From a virus: a DNA stretch of 64,000 nucleotides. A program made the position numbers and the translations under genes. The stretch spans positions 48,230 to 112,229 of the IMG/VR virus record IMGVR_UViG_3300048883_000431; one strand, written 5' to 3'. The notes below the pieces were generated by a model. The model searched no databases. It saw nothing but the letters and a program-made list of their open reading frames with translations, and was not told where the DNA came from. This document shows, in pieces, positions 35,778 to 44,311 of this stretch (the first letter of the stretch is position 1; each line of letters opens with the position of its first letter).

Positions 35778-36928
35778 GCGTTCACCCCCGCTTTGGACAC
35801 CACCTGCGGAACCATGAAGCACTGGTTGGAGTAGGCCACGTCCGTCCCGTCGTCGTGGCGCTCGATCATAAACGCTTGCTTCTCCGAGGACAGGGTGATC
35901 TCCACCACGTCGCCGTTGGCGTGCGCCAGCGCGTCGCGCACCGCGTTCGTCCTCACCTTCTTGGTGATCGGTGGGCACGACGAGCGGGTCGGGATCAGGT
36001 CGGACGTCGCCCCGGTGAGCGCGGTCTCGTCCGTCCGCACCTCGATCTCGTTGCCCCCGAAGATGAGGTCGGCGATGGGGGCGTCGCTGTCTCCGAATAT
36101 CTCCGAGCGGTCGAGAGCTTGCGCCAGCTCGGGGCGGTCAACGACGACGGTATCGCACCCCTCCATGTCCATGAGGTGCGCCTGGATGGCATCGTAGTAC
36201 CACTCGCCCTCCAGGCAGCGACACGACAGCCACACGTGGCCGTTGTCGAGGACGAGCATCTTGCCCGACCGTCCGAGGATAAGGGGCGCGTCAGTCGTGA
36301 TGGTGCTGGAGATGATCGCGGACGTGGTGTTCGGCACGAGGAACCACGACATCGGTGTGTCGGCAGACTCGTCGAGGGTTGTGGTCGCTACCGCGCACCG
36401 CCGTCGGTCGGTCGCCATGATGGACAGCTCTTGGTCTTCCACACGGTAGTAGACCGCGCCGAGCTCGGGGGACTGTCCGCTGCTATCCGATGCGTAGGAC
36501 GTGTCCGAAACCATGCGTCGGAAGATGTTGCCGTCAGGCAGGACGCCCATCGGCTCGTAATCCTTGCGGTCGTTCGGGTAGTTCTCCGCCGTCGAGGTGA
36601 GCATCGAATACTTGCCCTGTCCCGCCGTGATGTGGAGGGTGGGCTTGCCCTTGTCCTTTCGGAAGGCCACCGACGCATCGCGCAGCCCGCTGATAAGGCG
36701 TGTGAACTTCCGTGCGTCCACTAGGAACTCTTCGGGATCAGTGTCGTGCGTGCCGACCACCACCTCAACGTAGGCCTGGAGGTTGCTTCCTCGGATGCGC
36801 ACCGTCTTGTCCGCGTCGATGGACACGCACAGGTTCTTGAGTAGTTCGATCCCACCCGCCGCACGGGCGAGAAGCTCCGCCGTCTTAGCGCCGGACTGCA
36901 GCGCGTCACGGTCGAGTGTCAATTCCAT
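35774..36928 (-). CDS. DNA polymerase sliding clamp (DnaN-like)
   Basis: The 384-aa protein fits the length and three-fold pattern of beta clamps. It starts MELTLDRDALQSGAKTAELL as DnaN does, has central segments QELSIMATDRRRCAVATT and LGRSGKMLVLDNGHVWLSC, and ends near NQCFMVPQVVS, where the clamp groove strand lies. It would tether a DNA polymerase. It is less similar to cellular DnaN than a host copy would be. It has GGAG upstream in the 146-bp gap to its right. Confidence 0.75.
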   Translation of the reverse strand: MELTLDRDALQSGAKTAELLARAAGGIELLKNLCVSIDADKTVRIRGSNLQAYVEVVVGTHDTDPEEFLVDARKFTRLISGLRDASVAFRKDKGKPTLHITAGQGKYSMLTSTAENYPNDRKDYEPMGVLPDGNIFRRMVSDTSYASDSSGQSPELGAVYYRVEDQELSIMATDRRRCAVATTTLDESADTPMSWFLVPNTTSAIISSTITTDAPLILGRSGKMLVLDNGHVWLSCRCLEGEWYYDAIQAHLMDMEGCDTVVVDRPELAQALDRSEIFGDSDAPIADLIFGGNEIEVRTDETALTGATSDLIPTRSSCPPITKKVRTNAVRDALAHANGDVVEITLSSEKQAFMIERHDDGTDVAYSNQCFMVPQVVSKAGVNA

Positions 36929-37074
36929 GTTACCGGAGTCCCCTTCCGATTTTTTACCAGATGCACAGGTTAAAATGTTTAAAACGTGTGGAAGGCAGGC
37001 ACGCCCCCCACACGCATCAGATTACCGAAAGTGGAAGCGAAACCTATCGCCTCCTGGGGAAATTATCCCCTTCC

Positions 37075-37743
37075 TCAGACACGGGTAGGAAGACCGAGTC
37101 CGAAGTCCTTGACCCGCGCCCATCCTTCCTCGCCGAGGACATCGACGAGTTTCGCGCGGCGCGCGGCCTGTGAGTTGTAGACGGTGTTGAGGCGCTCGCG
37201 GGCGGTGGCGTCCTGCATGTCAACACCGCGAAGCTGCGCATACTTGAGGAAGATGCCGTCCGCCTCATCATAGGTGTGGATTGCGCTCGACAGGACGCTG
37301 ACGAGCTTCGGCAGCTCGGGGGCGAGGTCCGCTTCGAGGTCCTTCGCCGTCCCTGGGAAGCTCGCGCTGAACGTCTGGTCCGGGTCCTTGAGGTCGGCAC
37401 CCGCTCGGAAGATGCGGAGCGTGTACTTGCGCACGGCCTCGCCGTCTTCGTCCTTGGTCGCGCTGCCCGGCTGTAGCTGACACCGGATGTCTCCTCCGGG
37501 AATCTTGAGCGACTGCTTCTTGCCCGCCGCCGCCGGAACCTCCTTGGGCGTGTGCTTCTGGACGTACTCGCCCGTGACGGTGCTAATCCGTGTGAGCGCG
37601 TCCTTGACGTCCTGCGTAAGTTTCGCCTCGCCGTCCTGGATCACAAAGTCCGAGAGGATCGCGACGTCCGCGCCATAGTCGAGTTCGCCCGAGTCCACGC
37701 CCTGATTCACGAGCTTCCGTACCGCCGTTTTGCTGAGTGCCAT
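37075..37743 (-). CDS. Hypothetical protein, 222 aa
   Basis: A helical protein with Lys/Asp-rich segments (QKHTPKEVPAAAGKKQSL) and a beta-strand region (KYTLRIFRAGADLKDPD). It is co-oriented with the clamp and separated from it by 146 bp. No family is recognised. Confidence 0.7.
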   Translation of the reverse strand: MALSKTAVRKLVNQGVDSGELDYGADVAILSDFVIQDGEAKLTQDVKDALTRISTVTGEYVQKHTPKEVPAAAGKKQSLKIPGGDIRCQLQPGSATKDEDGEAVRKYTLRIFRAGADLKDPDQTFSASFPGTAKDLEADLAPELPKLVSVLSSAIHTYDEADGIFLKYAQLRGVDMQDATARERLNTVYNSQAARRAKLVDVLGEEGWARVKDFGLGLPTRV

Positions 37744-37754
37744 TCCGAGTCCCC

Positions 37755-37946
37755 TTAGTTGGATTCGAGCTCGTCTCGCACGTCATGTGCGAAATCGTAA
37801 AGCTCCGCGAGAACGGCGTCGAGGACTGCCCCCTCGCCGTGTTCTGCCGCCACCCCGATTCGTGCCGCGACCTTCTCCTTGAAGCTATTGCGGAACGACG
37901 GGTGAAGCTGGCTCACGTAGTCTTGTGCGGTCACGTATGCGGGCAT
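37755..37946 (-). CDS. Hypothetical protein, 63 aa
   Basis: Small helical acidic protein (VAAEHGEGAVLDAVLAELY). It begins just downstream of a near-consensus promoter and precedes the 222-aa gene, so it probably heads the transcript of 37946 leftwards. No homology is recognised. Confidence 0.65.
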   Translation of the reverse strand: MPAYVTAQDYVSQLHPSFRNSFKEKVAARIGVAAEHGEGAVLDAVLAELYDFAHDVRDELESN

Positions 37947-37966
37947 ACGGTCGTCCTTCCGATAAT

Positions 37967-37995
37967 ATGATACCCCAAGCCACCGTCGGGGTCAA
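37967..37995 (-). promoter_or_regulatory. Sigma-70-type promoter (TTGACC-17-TATCAT)
   Basis: Minus strand TTGACC, 17 bp, TATCAT, followed by the short leader of the 63-aa gene. The same spacing and TATCAT recur at 38872-38900 and 52422-52450, so this is a phage promoter family. Confidence 0.75.
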
Positions 37996-38013
37996 GTTCA
38001 TTTCCGAGTTTGG

Positions 38014-38832
38014 TCAGCCGGTGCGCCACAGGAACGAAAGGCCGAGCGTCGGGCCAGGCTGGTCAATGGACGCCCACATCCGCATGAGTTTGTCCGAGTC
38101 GCGCGACGTGGAGAATCCGCCCTCCTTGACCCCGAAGTCTGCAAGCTCCTTCGTGGAAAGCAGTAGGTGCCGCGCCTGGACCATGATCTTGAACCCACGC
38201 CGGACCTCGGCCACAGGGATGACGACGTTCTTGGCGTTGTATTGGAGCTCCAGGGCGTACGTGGATGCTACCCCCCTGATGATGATTGAGGCCGACGCGC
38301 GGCGTGTGACACCGAGCTCCCGCAGGGCTGGGGCGAACAGCGCGTAGTCCATCGTGACATCCTGCTGCGCCCCGACTATGTCCTCCTTCGTGATGCTGCG
38401 GTAGAGGTCGTAGGGCTTTGCCTTCGACACGGTAGCAGGAACATCCATCTCGAACCCGCCCGTCGACAGGACGTATCCGGGCTTCTCGGGGTTCGTGCGG
38501 AATTCTACCCCAACGCCCTTGGTGTTTTCGAGAATCGGTGATACCATCGCAACCACGTGATGGTCAAGGATGAGCGGCCCGTGCTCGTCGAAGTACTTGG
38601 TCTCGGAGGTAGCCTGGTGAACCAACGCGATATTCATACGCTGGAGATCGGTCGACCAGACCGACGCGTAGAGGTCGGGTTCGTGCGTGGGCTGCAGGTA
38701 GAGCTGCTTCGCCATGATCCCCCTGTGTTCGTTGGTCCCTCCCGTTGCGGGGCAGACCGCGTAGCGCATCGCACGCCCGAGCAATTCGGGGGATTGGGAA
38801 CTGAGGATCAAGTCACCTTGCGAACTAGCCAT
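38014..38832 (-). CDS. Possible sliding-clamp-like protein, 272 aa
   Basis: The start at 38832 fits the promoter upstream; a longer frame runs through that promoter. The protein has repeated alpha/beta patterns (LILSSQSPELLGRAMRY, GFKIMVQARHLLLSTKELAD) and a C-terminal strand WASIDQPGPTLGLSFLW, reminiscent of beta-clamp or PCNA-type folds. The match is only a visual impression, and a hypothetical DNA-metabolism protein is the safer call. If real, it would be a second clamp beside the DnaN-like gene. Confidence 0.6.
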   Translation of the reverse strand: MASSQGDLILSSQSPELLGRAMRYAVCPATGGTNEHRGIMAKQLYLQPTHEPDLYASVWSTDLQRMNIALVHQATSETKYFDEHGPLILDHHVVAMVSPILENTKGVGVEFRTNPEKPGYVLSTGGFEMDVPATVSKAKPYDLYRSITKEDIVGAQQDVTMDYALFAPALRELGVTRRASASIIIRGVASTYALELQYNAKNVVIPVAEVRRGFKIMVQARHLLLSTKELADFGVKEGGFSTSRDSDKLMRMWASIDQPGPTLGLSFLWRTG

Positions 38833-38871
38833 CGGACGCCTTCCCATTGGGTGGTACGCGGGTATGGGGAT

Positions 38872-38900
38872 ATGATACCCAAGGGCGTGGGGCGTGTCAA
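38872..38900 (-). promoter_or_regulatory. Sigma-70-type promoter (TTGACA-17-TATCAT)
   Basis: Minus strand TTGACA, 17 bp, TATCAT, ending 40 bp before the ATG at 38832. A terminator hairpin lies directly upstream, insulating this transcription unit. Confidence 0.85.
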
Positions 38901-38914
38901 GTTGGATTCCGGGC

Positions 38915-38945
38915 ATAAAAAGAGCCGCCCGGAGGACCGGACGGC
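38915..38945 (-). terminator. Rho-independent terminator
   Basis: On the minus strand a GC-rich hairpin (arms of 9 bp with one mismatch, 4-nt loop) is followed by TCTTTTTAT. This is the clearest intrinsic terminator in the window and stops leftward transcription entering from the right. Confidence 0.75.
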
Positions 38946-39070
38946 GAGCGGGAATGTTGGAGGCGTGATCCACAGCCGCAAAAGGGCTGCTGTAACATGA
39001 GTAGTATAGACCCCTTCTCGACGACACAGAGTTTTCGAGCCCTTAATTCCGCAAGGAACGATCTCTGATA

Positions 39071-40063
39071 GTGCGACTCTTCGGAATCCTTAGCGAGCGC
39101 GCGAACGCTACCGGGCAAGCCCAGGAGCATCTGTTCTGGAGTTTGTGGCGGTCGTCCGATCTCGGCGAAATAGCTACGTTCGAGGAGCTCTACCCGCTGT
39201 ACACGACCGTGTTCAAGCAGCCGACCGGGGAGCCGCAGTCCAAGCGTGCGCTTCGCAGGTTGCTTGCCGGGAACGCCCTTCATTGGCGCGTGGTACAATC
39301 GCGTCGGCGTGGGGCGTGTTTCGCCCTTATCGGCGCGGCGGACGTTGCCTACGGGCTTTGTGTCCCGCTTAAATTGACCGGCGCGCGGTATGTCCGCGAC
39401 GGTATCGACATCGACGTGCCTGACGCTGCCGGGTCCCTGGCGCATCGAAACTCCATCGCGGTGCTGCCGTCGCTGGTGCGGGGAACAGACGATCCTCGAA
39501 GCCAACAGCTTATCGGGACGCAGAACGGGATGTCCCGTCGGTCCCTGGCGACGCACGCCAAGAAGCTCGCGGAGCTTGGGCATCTCGTCGTCACGCGCAA
39601 CGAGATCGTGGTTGCCGTCCACGACGACCACCTAGAGGCTACGAAAATACGAGAGGGGCTTGTATCCTGTCATCCGGGCAGGGTATTCTTCTTACGCAGC
39701 CACGGCGAGCAATACGCCGTGTGCACCGCATCGTGCAACGAATACGAGATCGGCAACTCCGTCTCGATTGCACGAACAAGGTCAGTTAAGCGAGTCCGGG
39801 CTAGGTTGCGGTCAACCGAGCGAATGCTTGGCCAAACGCGCTGTGAAATCCAGGGGGAACACGCGCCTAGTCGGACTCGCCGAGCTGCCTTCCTACGAAA
39901 CGACAAGTCTAAAGCACGCCGCACCCGCAGGCGTCGTCACGAACCACAGAAGCCACATCCGTCAGCCGTCATCATCGACGAAGGCTCCAGACGGTTCACG
40001 CATGTCGTGGGCTGTGTGCGGGAACACGCGGCTTGGTACGACGGGATGGTTGCCAATGGGTAG
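39071..40063 (+). CDS. Lone plus-strand gene; possible winged-helix regulator or initiator
   Basis: The 330-aa protein is the only plus-strand gene from 15.8 kb to the right edge. A winged-helix-like segment (GMSRRSLATHAKKLAELGHL) lies near residue 155. The C-terminal third is very basic (KSKARRTRRRRHEPQK). That suits a DNA-binding protein such as a repressor, activator or replication initiator. It starts at a GTG with AAGGA somewhat far upstream. It is flanked by the terminator at 38945 and convergent minus-strand genes to its right. The C-terminal 130 residues are less protein-like than the first 200. Confidence 0.6.
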   Translation: MRLFGILSERANATGQAQEHLFWSLWRSSDLGEIATFEELYPLYTTVFKQPTGEPQSKRALRRLLAGNALHWRVVQSRRRGACFALIGAADVAYGLCVPLKLTGARYVRDGIDIDVPDAAGSLAHRNSIAVLPSLVRGTDDPRSQQLIGTQNGMSRRSLATHAKKLAELGHLVVTRNEIVVAVHDDHLEATKIREGLVSCHPGRVFFLRSHGEQYAVCTASCNEYEIGNSVSIARTRSVKRVRARLRSTERMLGQTRCEIQGEHAPSRTRRAAFLRNDKSKARRTRRRRHEPQKPHPSAVIIDEGSRRFTHVVGCVREHAAWYDGMVANG

Positions 40064-40105
40064 TGCTAAGAATTGCACACTCAAGGTACAACCCCTCCGG
40101 GGATT

Positions 40106-40309
40106 TCATTGCCAGGCTAGGTTGAACAGCATGATCCCGAGTCCTATCACGATTACGACTGCTGCTAGAAACGCGCGGTACTGCCATTGCGACTCGAAGT
40201 GGATGCGACCGACCCAAGCACCCCATAGCGTGAACCCCCCGGTACAGAATAAGGCGGCACCCAGGACTCCAGGCACCGCCTGCTTCAGCACGGCCACGAG
40301 AGCATCCAT
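40106..40309 (-). CDS. Small membrane protein with two TM segments (holin-like)
   Basis: The 67-aa protein has a first hydrophobic segment (PGVLGAALFCTGGFTLWGAW) and a second (AFLAAVVIVIGLGIMLFNL) with a charged loop between. Two-TM proteins of this size in phages are often holins. No lysin gene is seen beside it, so another membrane role is possible. Start chosen at the second of two adjacent ATGs; 40312 is the alternative. Confidence 0.6.
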   Translation of the reverse strand: MDALVAVLKQAVPGVLGAALFCTGGFTLWGAWVGRIHFESQWQYRAFLAAVVIVIGLGIMLFNLAWQ

Positions 40310-40344
40310 CATCGCCGCCCCCCACATCGAACTCGACGTTTGCC

Positions 40345-40788
40345 CTACACGCTTTGTGTACGCCAAGCTCCGCGAGCTTCTCCTGCGTCCCGTTCCTGGG
40401 CACGCCGTGTGCGAACCCCGTCCGCGACATAGTCGCCGAAGGGAACGTCCTCGCACTCCCCACGGCCCGACACTGTGACGGTCTTCTTGGCGCAGTCCAA
40501 GACGATAAGCGGGTCTTCCTCCCCCGTTGGACTCGCCATGATTCCGAAGCCTGTCGTTCCGCCACGGTCGTCCTGGCCGTCGATCATGTCCTCGAAGACG
40601 ATCCTCCCGAGGTAGGCCCCGTCATCCCATCGTGCGCGGCCCCGATCCAGCGCGCCCTTGACGACCTCCGCTAGTTCGGTGCCGCCCCAGTGTGTGTAGA
40701 GATACACGGTCTCGCCAAAGTTCTTAACGCCAACGCTCGCGCGATCACCCATTTGCCGCGTTTCCAATGTGAGGTGTAGCTCGATCAT
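40345..40788 (-). CDS. Conserved hypothetical protein, 147 aa
   Basis: The N-terminal pattern GDRASVGVKNFGETVYLYTH followed by WGGTELAEVV is one I associate with a widespread uncharacterised protein of bacteria and phages. It then has RWDDGAYLGRIVFEDMI. The start at 40788 lies inside the previous frame (44-bp overlap). Confidence 0.6.
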   Translation of the reverse strand: MIELHLTLETRQMGDRASVGVKNFGETVYLYTHWGGTELAEVVKGALDRGRARWDDGAYLGRIVFEDMIDGQDDRGGTTGFGIMASPTGEEDPLIVLDCAKKTVTVSGRGECEDVPFGDYVADGVRTRRAQERDAGEARGAWRTQSV

Positions 40789-41089
40789 GCGCGCTCTTTT
40801 CAATGTAGAAGACGCCCTCGTCCTCGTCCTCTTGGATGTCGTATCGGTTGCCCTGGAACCCGTTCCCCCGCAAGAACTTCACGAGAGCCTTCCCGCCTAC
40901 GGTGTTCGACGTACTCATGCACCTCACGTCGTCGCCCAGGTCGTCGTCCGCCTCCGAGAAGGCGAACCTCCCTCTATCGGCGTCGTGGAGAAACCGAATA
41001 AACCGCCATCCCCCTCCCATTTTGGTCACGAACGCTACGTTGAACCGGACGACGCACACGCTGTGCTTGGCGTACTCACTGATGGTCAT
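40745..41089 (-). CDS. Hypothetical protein, 114 aa
   Basis: Beta-rich N-terminus (SVCVVRFNVAFVTKMGGG) then acidic helices (DIQEDEDEGVFYIEKSA). I choose the ATG at 41089 just after the upstream stop; the ATG at 41152 has a better Shine-Dalgarno sequence and is an alternative. No family is recognised. Confidence 0.55.
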   Translation of the reverse strand: MTISEYAKHSVCVVRFNVAFVTKMGGGWRFIRFLHDADRGRFAFSEADDDLGDDVRCMSTSNTVGGKALVKFLRGNGFQGNRYDIQEDEDEGVFYIEKSAHDRATPHIGNAANG

Positions 41090-41096
41090 TCGGGGC

Positions 41097-41618
41097 TTAC
41101 CCCTGCCGCCTCCGCCCCTCCGGTCGAGGCTTCCAATCTTCTGATATGGCATTCCGTATCTCCCTAGCCGACCGTAAGAAGTGCACTCTATCGACGGGCT
41201 CCGTGGTGTCTGTGTAGGGTAGGTGAGCCCATCCCCGGAAGCTGTCCATGTTCGCCAGTCCCTCCGCACCGAACTCCCGCGCGGCCTCCGCCCCGGCGAG
41301 CCACACCTGGTAAAGCTGCTTGGCGATACCCTCGTCCGTCATCGTCCCGGCGCGGGACTTGAACATCTCGATGTCCTGCCGAATGCAGGTCGCGTCGAGT
41401 CGCTTGGCCATCGCGAGGAGCTGCGCGAGGGTAGTGCCAGGCCCCAGGTACCACGCCTTGTATTGCGGAGAGAACCTAGCGCCCGCGAACGTGCGTTTGA
41501 TTCCGTTCACGAGGAGCTCGAACTTACCGTGATCCGTGCTGAACCAAACCGCAATCCAGCCCTTGTGCTCGTGCTGGACGTAATTCACCTCGTATGGGTC
41601 TGTGGATGGCTGACTCAT
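41097..41618 (-). CDS. Hypothetical protein, 173 aa
   Basis: Beta-rich with several Trp/Tyr residues (KGWIAVWFSTDHGKFELL, PQYKAWYLGPG). The start overlaps the previous stop by 4 bases. No family is recognised. Confidence 0.65.
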   Translation of the reverse strand: MSQPSTDPYEVNYVQHEHKGWIAVWFSTDHGKFELLVNGIKRTFAGARFSPQYKAWYLGPGTTLAQLLAMAKRLDATCIRQDIEMFKSRAGTMTDEGIAKQLYQVWLAGAEAAREFGAEGLANMDSFRGWAHLPYTDTTEPVDRVHFLRSAREIRNAISEDWKPRPEGRRRQG

Positions 41619-41938
41619 ACCCTATCCGCGTCCGACCACCTATCTGTTGCGACGAGCGTCATATCCCACCGAAGGTGGTAGAGGACCTTCCCGTCGGAGT
41701 CGTTCCCGAACATGGTGATGCAGGCGGTGCCCGGTGTCTCCCGGTTAATCGTAATAGCAACTGTCTCGTGATCTGCCATGTTCGCTGCGCCTTTGACGTT
41801 GTTAGGCATCGCCTCGTAGGCCTCCAAGGCCACCATCGAGGTGTCCACCGCGAGGTTCGATAGCCGCTTCCCGAACCCGCTGTCCGAGTTCGGGTGGGAT
41901 ACCTCTTCGGGTATTGTGTCGGGGTCAATCTTAGCCAT
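41615..41938 (-). CDS. Hypothetical protein, 107 aa
   Basis: Beta-rich C-terminal half (TVAITINRETPGTACITMFG). The ATG directly precedes the stop of the upstream gene, and its own stop overlaps the next start. No homology is recognised. Confidence 0.65.
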   Translation of the reverse strand: MAKIDPDTIPEEVSHPNSDSGFGKRLSNLAVDTSMVALEAYEAMPNNVKGAANMADHETVAITINRETPGTACITMFGNDSDGKVLYHLRWDMTLVATDRWSDADRV

Positions 41939-42127
41939 CTAGTCAGCCCCTTCTGGACCCTCCTCGCCGTCGGCCCCCACGATCTCGTCCACGGCCTTCT
42001 CGATGGCCGTGGCTAACTGGATGGCCTCCGGGATGTTGGCCGCTCCGCCCGCGTTGTTCATCTGCACTAGCTGCACGAAGATTGTCGTTGCTGACGCCAC
42101 CAGGTCACTCTTGCGCTGGCTCCCCAC
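41939..42127 (-). CDS. Hypothetical protein, 62 aa
   Basis: Helical with an acidic tail (GADGEEGPEGAD). It overlaps the upstream gene by 23 bases. Function unknown. Confidence 0.55.
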   Translation of the reverse strand: MGSQRKSDLVASATTIFVQLVQMNNAGGAANIPEAIQLATAIEKAVDEIVGADGEEGPEGAD

Positions 42128-42380
42128 TGTCCTGCTCCTTACTTGAGTTCATCGCTTTGGTGACTCCGTTGTGGAGTCTAACCGCCATCGACACCGCTCT
42201 GTCAGACACACGCTGGTCGAACGCCCTGCCGGTCTCGCCCCGCGTCGGCCGTCCGACTCCGTTCGCATCCAGAATACCTGCTTCGATCCTTTCGGACCAC
42301 TCGACCAGGGTGGCTGCCGACGTCACGAGCGTCGGTCCCGTCAAGTCGAGGCTGCTCCATTCACCAGTTCCGGCCCCCAT
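42105..42380 (-). CDS. Hypothetical protein, 91 aa
   Basis: Helical protein (SAATLVEWSERIEAGILDAN, AVSMAVRLHNGVTKAMN). It fits between its neighbours with short overlaps. Function unknown. Confidence 0.55.
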   Translation of the reverse strand: MGAGTGEWSSLDLTGPTLVTSAATLVEWSERIEAGILDANGVGRPTRGETGRAFDQRVSDRAVSMAVRLHNGVTKAMNSSKEQDSGEPAQE

Positions 42381-42516
42381 GCCTTCGCCCTTCCGTATTG
42401 CCCGTATTGCCGCCCGTATGCCGCCGTATTGCCGCCGTGTGCCGTCCCAATTCCCGTTCCGGGGTACACCCGACGGCGGCCCCCGTCGTCGGCGTCCTCC
42501 GCGCGCCCCAACTCAT
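42361..42516 (-). CDS. Small 51-aa protein candidate, low complexity
   Basis: The ATG at 42516 lies five bases after the RuvB stop and the frame ends overlapping the next gene. It is rich in Gly, Thr and Arg, and its DNA holds imperfect CCGTATTGC-type microrepeats, so it may instead be non-coding. Confidence 0.3.
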   Translation of the reverse strand: MSWGARRTPTTGAAVGCTPERELGRHTAAIRRHTGGNTGNTEGRRHGGRNW

Positions 42517-42520
42517 GCGT

Positions 42521-43459
42521 TCACGTGACAAGAGCTTCCCCCTTCTCCGTAAGAACCCGCCCGCGTGGGCTGATGGCCATGAACCCCTCCTGGAGAAGGA
42601 ACGACTCATGAACGTCGCGCAGCGTCTCGGTGTCCAAGGCTACGTATGCCTTAATAGTCGAAAAAGCAGCCCGACCGTTGTTTCCATAGATACATTGTAG
42701 AATCCTACGGTCGATACTGTCAAGCCCAGTTGAGTCGATACCGAGGTCTTCCAGGCACGAAAGTGCAGTTGCCTCGTCCAGATGCCCGTCGTTGAGTACA
42801 ACTGCGAAGTCGTACATCCTACGCGTGAGTCTCTTGGCTATACGCGGTGTCCCGCGCGAGCAACGCCCCACCAGCAGCGGCACTTCCTCGTCGCACGTCC
42901 CGCCCAGCAGGCCCACGTCCCTCGCGGCGATGGTCGCTAGGTCCTCGGGCGAGTAAAACTGCAGCGTGAGGTTGATCCCGAACCTGTCGCGCATGGGGGC
43001 CGCGACCTGCCCCGCGTTCGTCGTCGCGCCTATCACCGTCACCTTGGGGAGCGTGATCCTCATGGGACGGAACCCTGGAATGGACATCGACACCACGCTG
43101 TCCTCCATCACAGGGTAGAGCTGTTCCTGCACTGCGTGGTGGACGCTGTGGATTTCGTCGATGAACACCACATCGCCCCTTCCTACGCCGTCGAGGAATC
43201 CCGCAAGGTCTGAATTCCCGAGCGCCTTACCGATTGTCTCGCGCACTGTTCCGCCGGTCTCGTTGGCTATAACGTATGCGAGCGTCGTCTTGCCCAGTCC
43301 CTTCGGACCCGACAGTAGGACGTGGTCGAGTACCTGTCCGCGCGCGTCGGCGCTAGCCATGTACACAGCTAGGTGCTTCTTGATCGTTGTCTGCCCGACG
43401 ACATCCGCCAGCATCTGTGGCCGGAATGCTGTTGTGTCGACGGGCTGCACGACTGCCAT
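42521..43459 (-). CDS. ruvB: RuvB-like Holliday junction branch-migration ATPase
   Basis: The 312-aa protein is close to full RuvB length (about 336 aa). Walker A is GPKGLGKTT (51-59) and Walker B is VFIDEIH (98-104). The arginine-finger region APMRDRFGINLTL and the C-terminal winged helix (IKAYVALDTETLRDVHESFL, then QEGFMAISPRGR) are both present. RuvB drives branch migration of Holliday junctions and normally works with RuvA and RuvC. Neither is visible here, but a RusA-like resolvase is (34552-35127). The start has AGGAG embedded in the stop of the 34-aa gene. Confidence 0.9.
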   Translation of the reverse strand: MAVVQPVDTTAFRPQMLADVVGQTTIKKHLAVYMASADARGQVLDHVLLSGPKGLGKTTLAYVIANETGGTVRETIGKALGNSDLAGFLDGVGRGDVVFIDEIHSVHHAVQEQLYPVMEDSVVSMSIPGFRPMRITLPKVTVIGATTNAGQVAAPMRDRFGINLTLQFYSPEDLATIAARDVGLLGGTCDEEVPLLVGRCSRGTPRIAKRLTRRMYDFAVVLNDGHLDEATALSCLEDLGIDSTGLDSIDRRILQCIYGNNGRAAFSTIKAYVALDTETLRDVHESFLLQEGFMAISPRGRVLTEKGEALVT

Positions 43460-43468
43460 ACGTAGCTC

Positions 43469-43573
43469 CTAGATGTGGACGTCGTAGACAGACAGGAGGG
43501 TGTCGCCGGGGAGGGACATGACCAGTTGAATTTCAGGGTCCTCCCCGATCACGAGCACTGTTGAGTGCGACAT
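43469..43573 (-). CDS. Small 34-aa protein
   Basis: The ATG overlaps the upstream stop (TGATG) and the TAG lies within the RuvB ribosome-binding site. Exact tiling with both neighbours supports translation. It encodes a short beta-rich peptide (STVLVIGEDPEIQLVM). Function unknown. Confidence 0.5.
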   Translation of the reverse strand: MSHSTVLVIGEDPEIQLVMSLPGDTLLSVYDVHI

Positions 43574-44028
43574 CAGGCAGTCTTTCCTCGTGGTGTGGGG
43601 ATGCTCAGGTAGAGCCCTCCGAGAAACGGCGCGCTAGCTAGAGCGTCGAGCGACGCCTGGCTTCCCTCGTCGCCGCCGACCGCTTCCGAGTAACGCTTGA
43701 ACGCCGACGACACGAGCGCAATGTGGGTCACAACATCGCGCAGCCCACGTTCCTTACAGGTGTCATCCTCCCCGTCCTCGGTCACGTAGCGCCCGACGAT
43801 TTCGAGGAACTTCTCGTCCCGGTCGTGGAGTATATCCGCCTTATGCTTGACGGGCATCCCCTCCAGATCGTAGTTCCTCTCGGCTGCCTTCGCAATCTCC
43901 TGATCCCGGATGAACTCGATGTAGACTTCGAGCGTCGCGAACATCTCCTCGAACCCGTGCTCGGCCTCCATCGCTACGTATTCGTCGGTCTTGAACACGT
44001 CGGGCGTGTGCGCGTCGTTAGAACTCAT
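43573..44028 (-). CDS. Hypothetical protein, 151 aa
   Basis: Acidic, helical protein (YVAMEAEHGFEEMFATLEVY). It lies upstream of the 34-aa gene and RuvB in one transcription unit. No family is recognised. Confidence 0.65.
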   Translation of the reverse strand: MSSNDAHTPDVFKTDEYVAMEAEHGFEEMFATLEVYIEFIRDQEIAKAAERNYDLEGMPVKHKADILHDRDEKFLEIVGRYVTEDGEDDTCKERGLRDVVTHIALVSSAFKRYSEAVGGDEGSQASLDALASAPFLGGLYLSIPTPRGKTA

Positions 44029-44311
44029 CCTCGGACCCTTCTTCCAGCAGTTTCCCCGCGAGGCGGTGCGGGAGCTCCGTCAGTCCCTCGTCCACGTCCA
44101 CGTCGTAATCCGTCCCGTAGACTTCGAGCGACGCCATCACACCAGCGATCACGTCGAACACGTCGTCCGACTCGACGAACAACCGGCTGCGCGTCTTTGC
44201 CCGAGCCTCCGGTGCCATCCGGTTGAAGTACACGCAGACCGCGCCGTGTGCGGTGAACCTCTCGACGTTCGAGCCCCCACGCTCCGTGGGGACTTTGACG
44301 ACAACCATCAT
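44018..44311 (-). CDS. Hypothetical protein, 97 aa
   Basis: The start at 44311 overlaps the previous stop (ATGA); the longer frame upstream is antiphase. Beta-rich start (MMVVVKVPTERGG) with an acidic C-terminus. Function unknown. Confidence 0.6.
   Translation of the reverse strand: MMVVVKVPTERGGSNVERFTAHGAVCVYFNRMAPEARAKTRSRLFVESDDVFDVIAGVMASLEVYGTDYDVDVDEGLTELPHRLAGKLLEEGSEDEF

Noticed and set aside
35855-36724. 289-aa plus-strand frame antisense to the sliding clamp
   Set aside because: Arg/His-rich antisense shadow; the clamp has the expected length and pattern.
39660-40478. 272-aa plus-strand frame overlapping the lone gene and the minus genes
   Set aside because: It has low-complexity composition and crosses several real genes.
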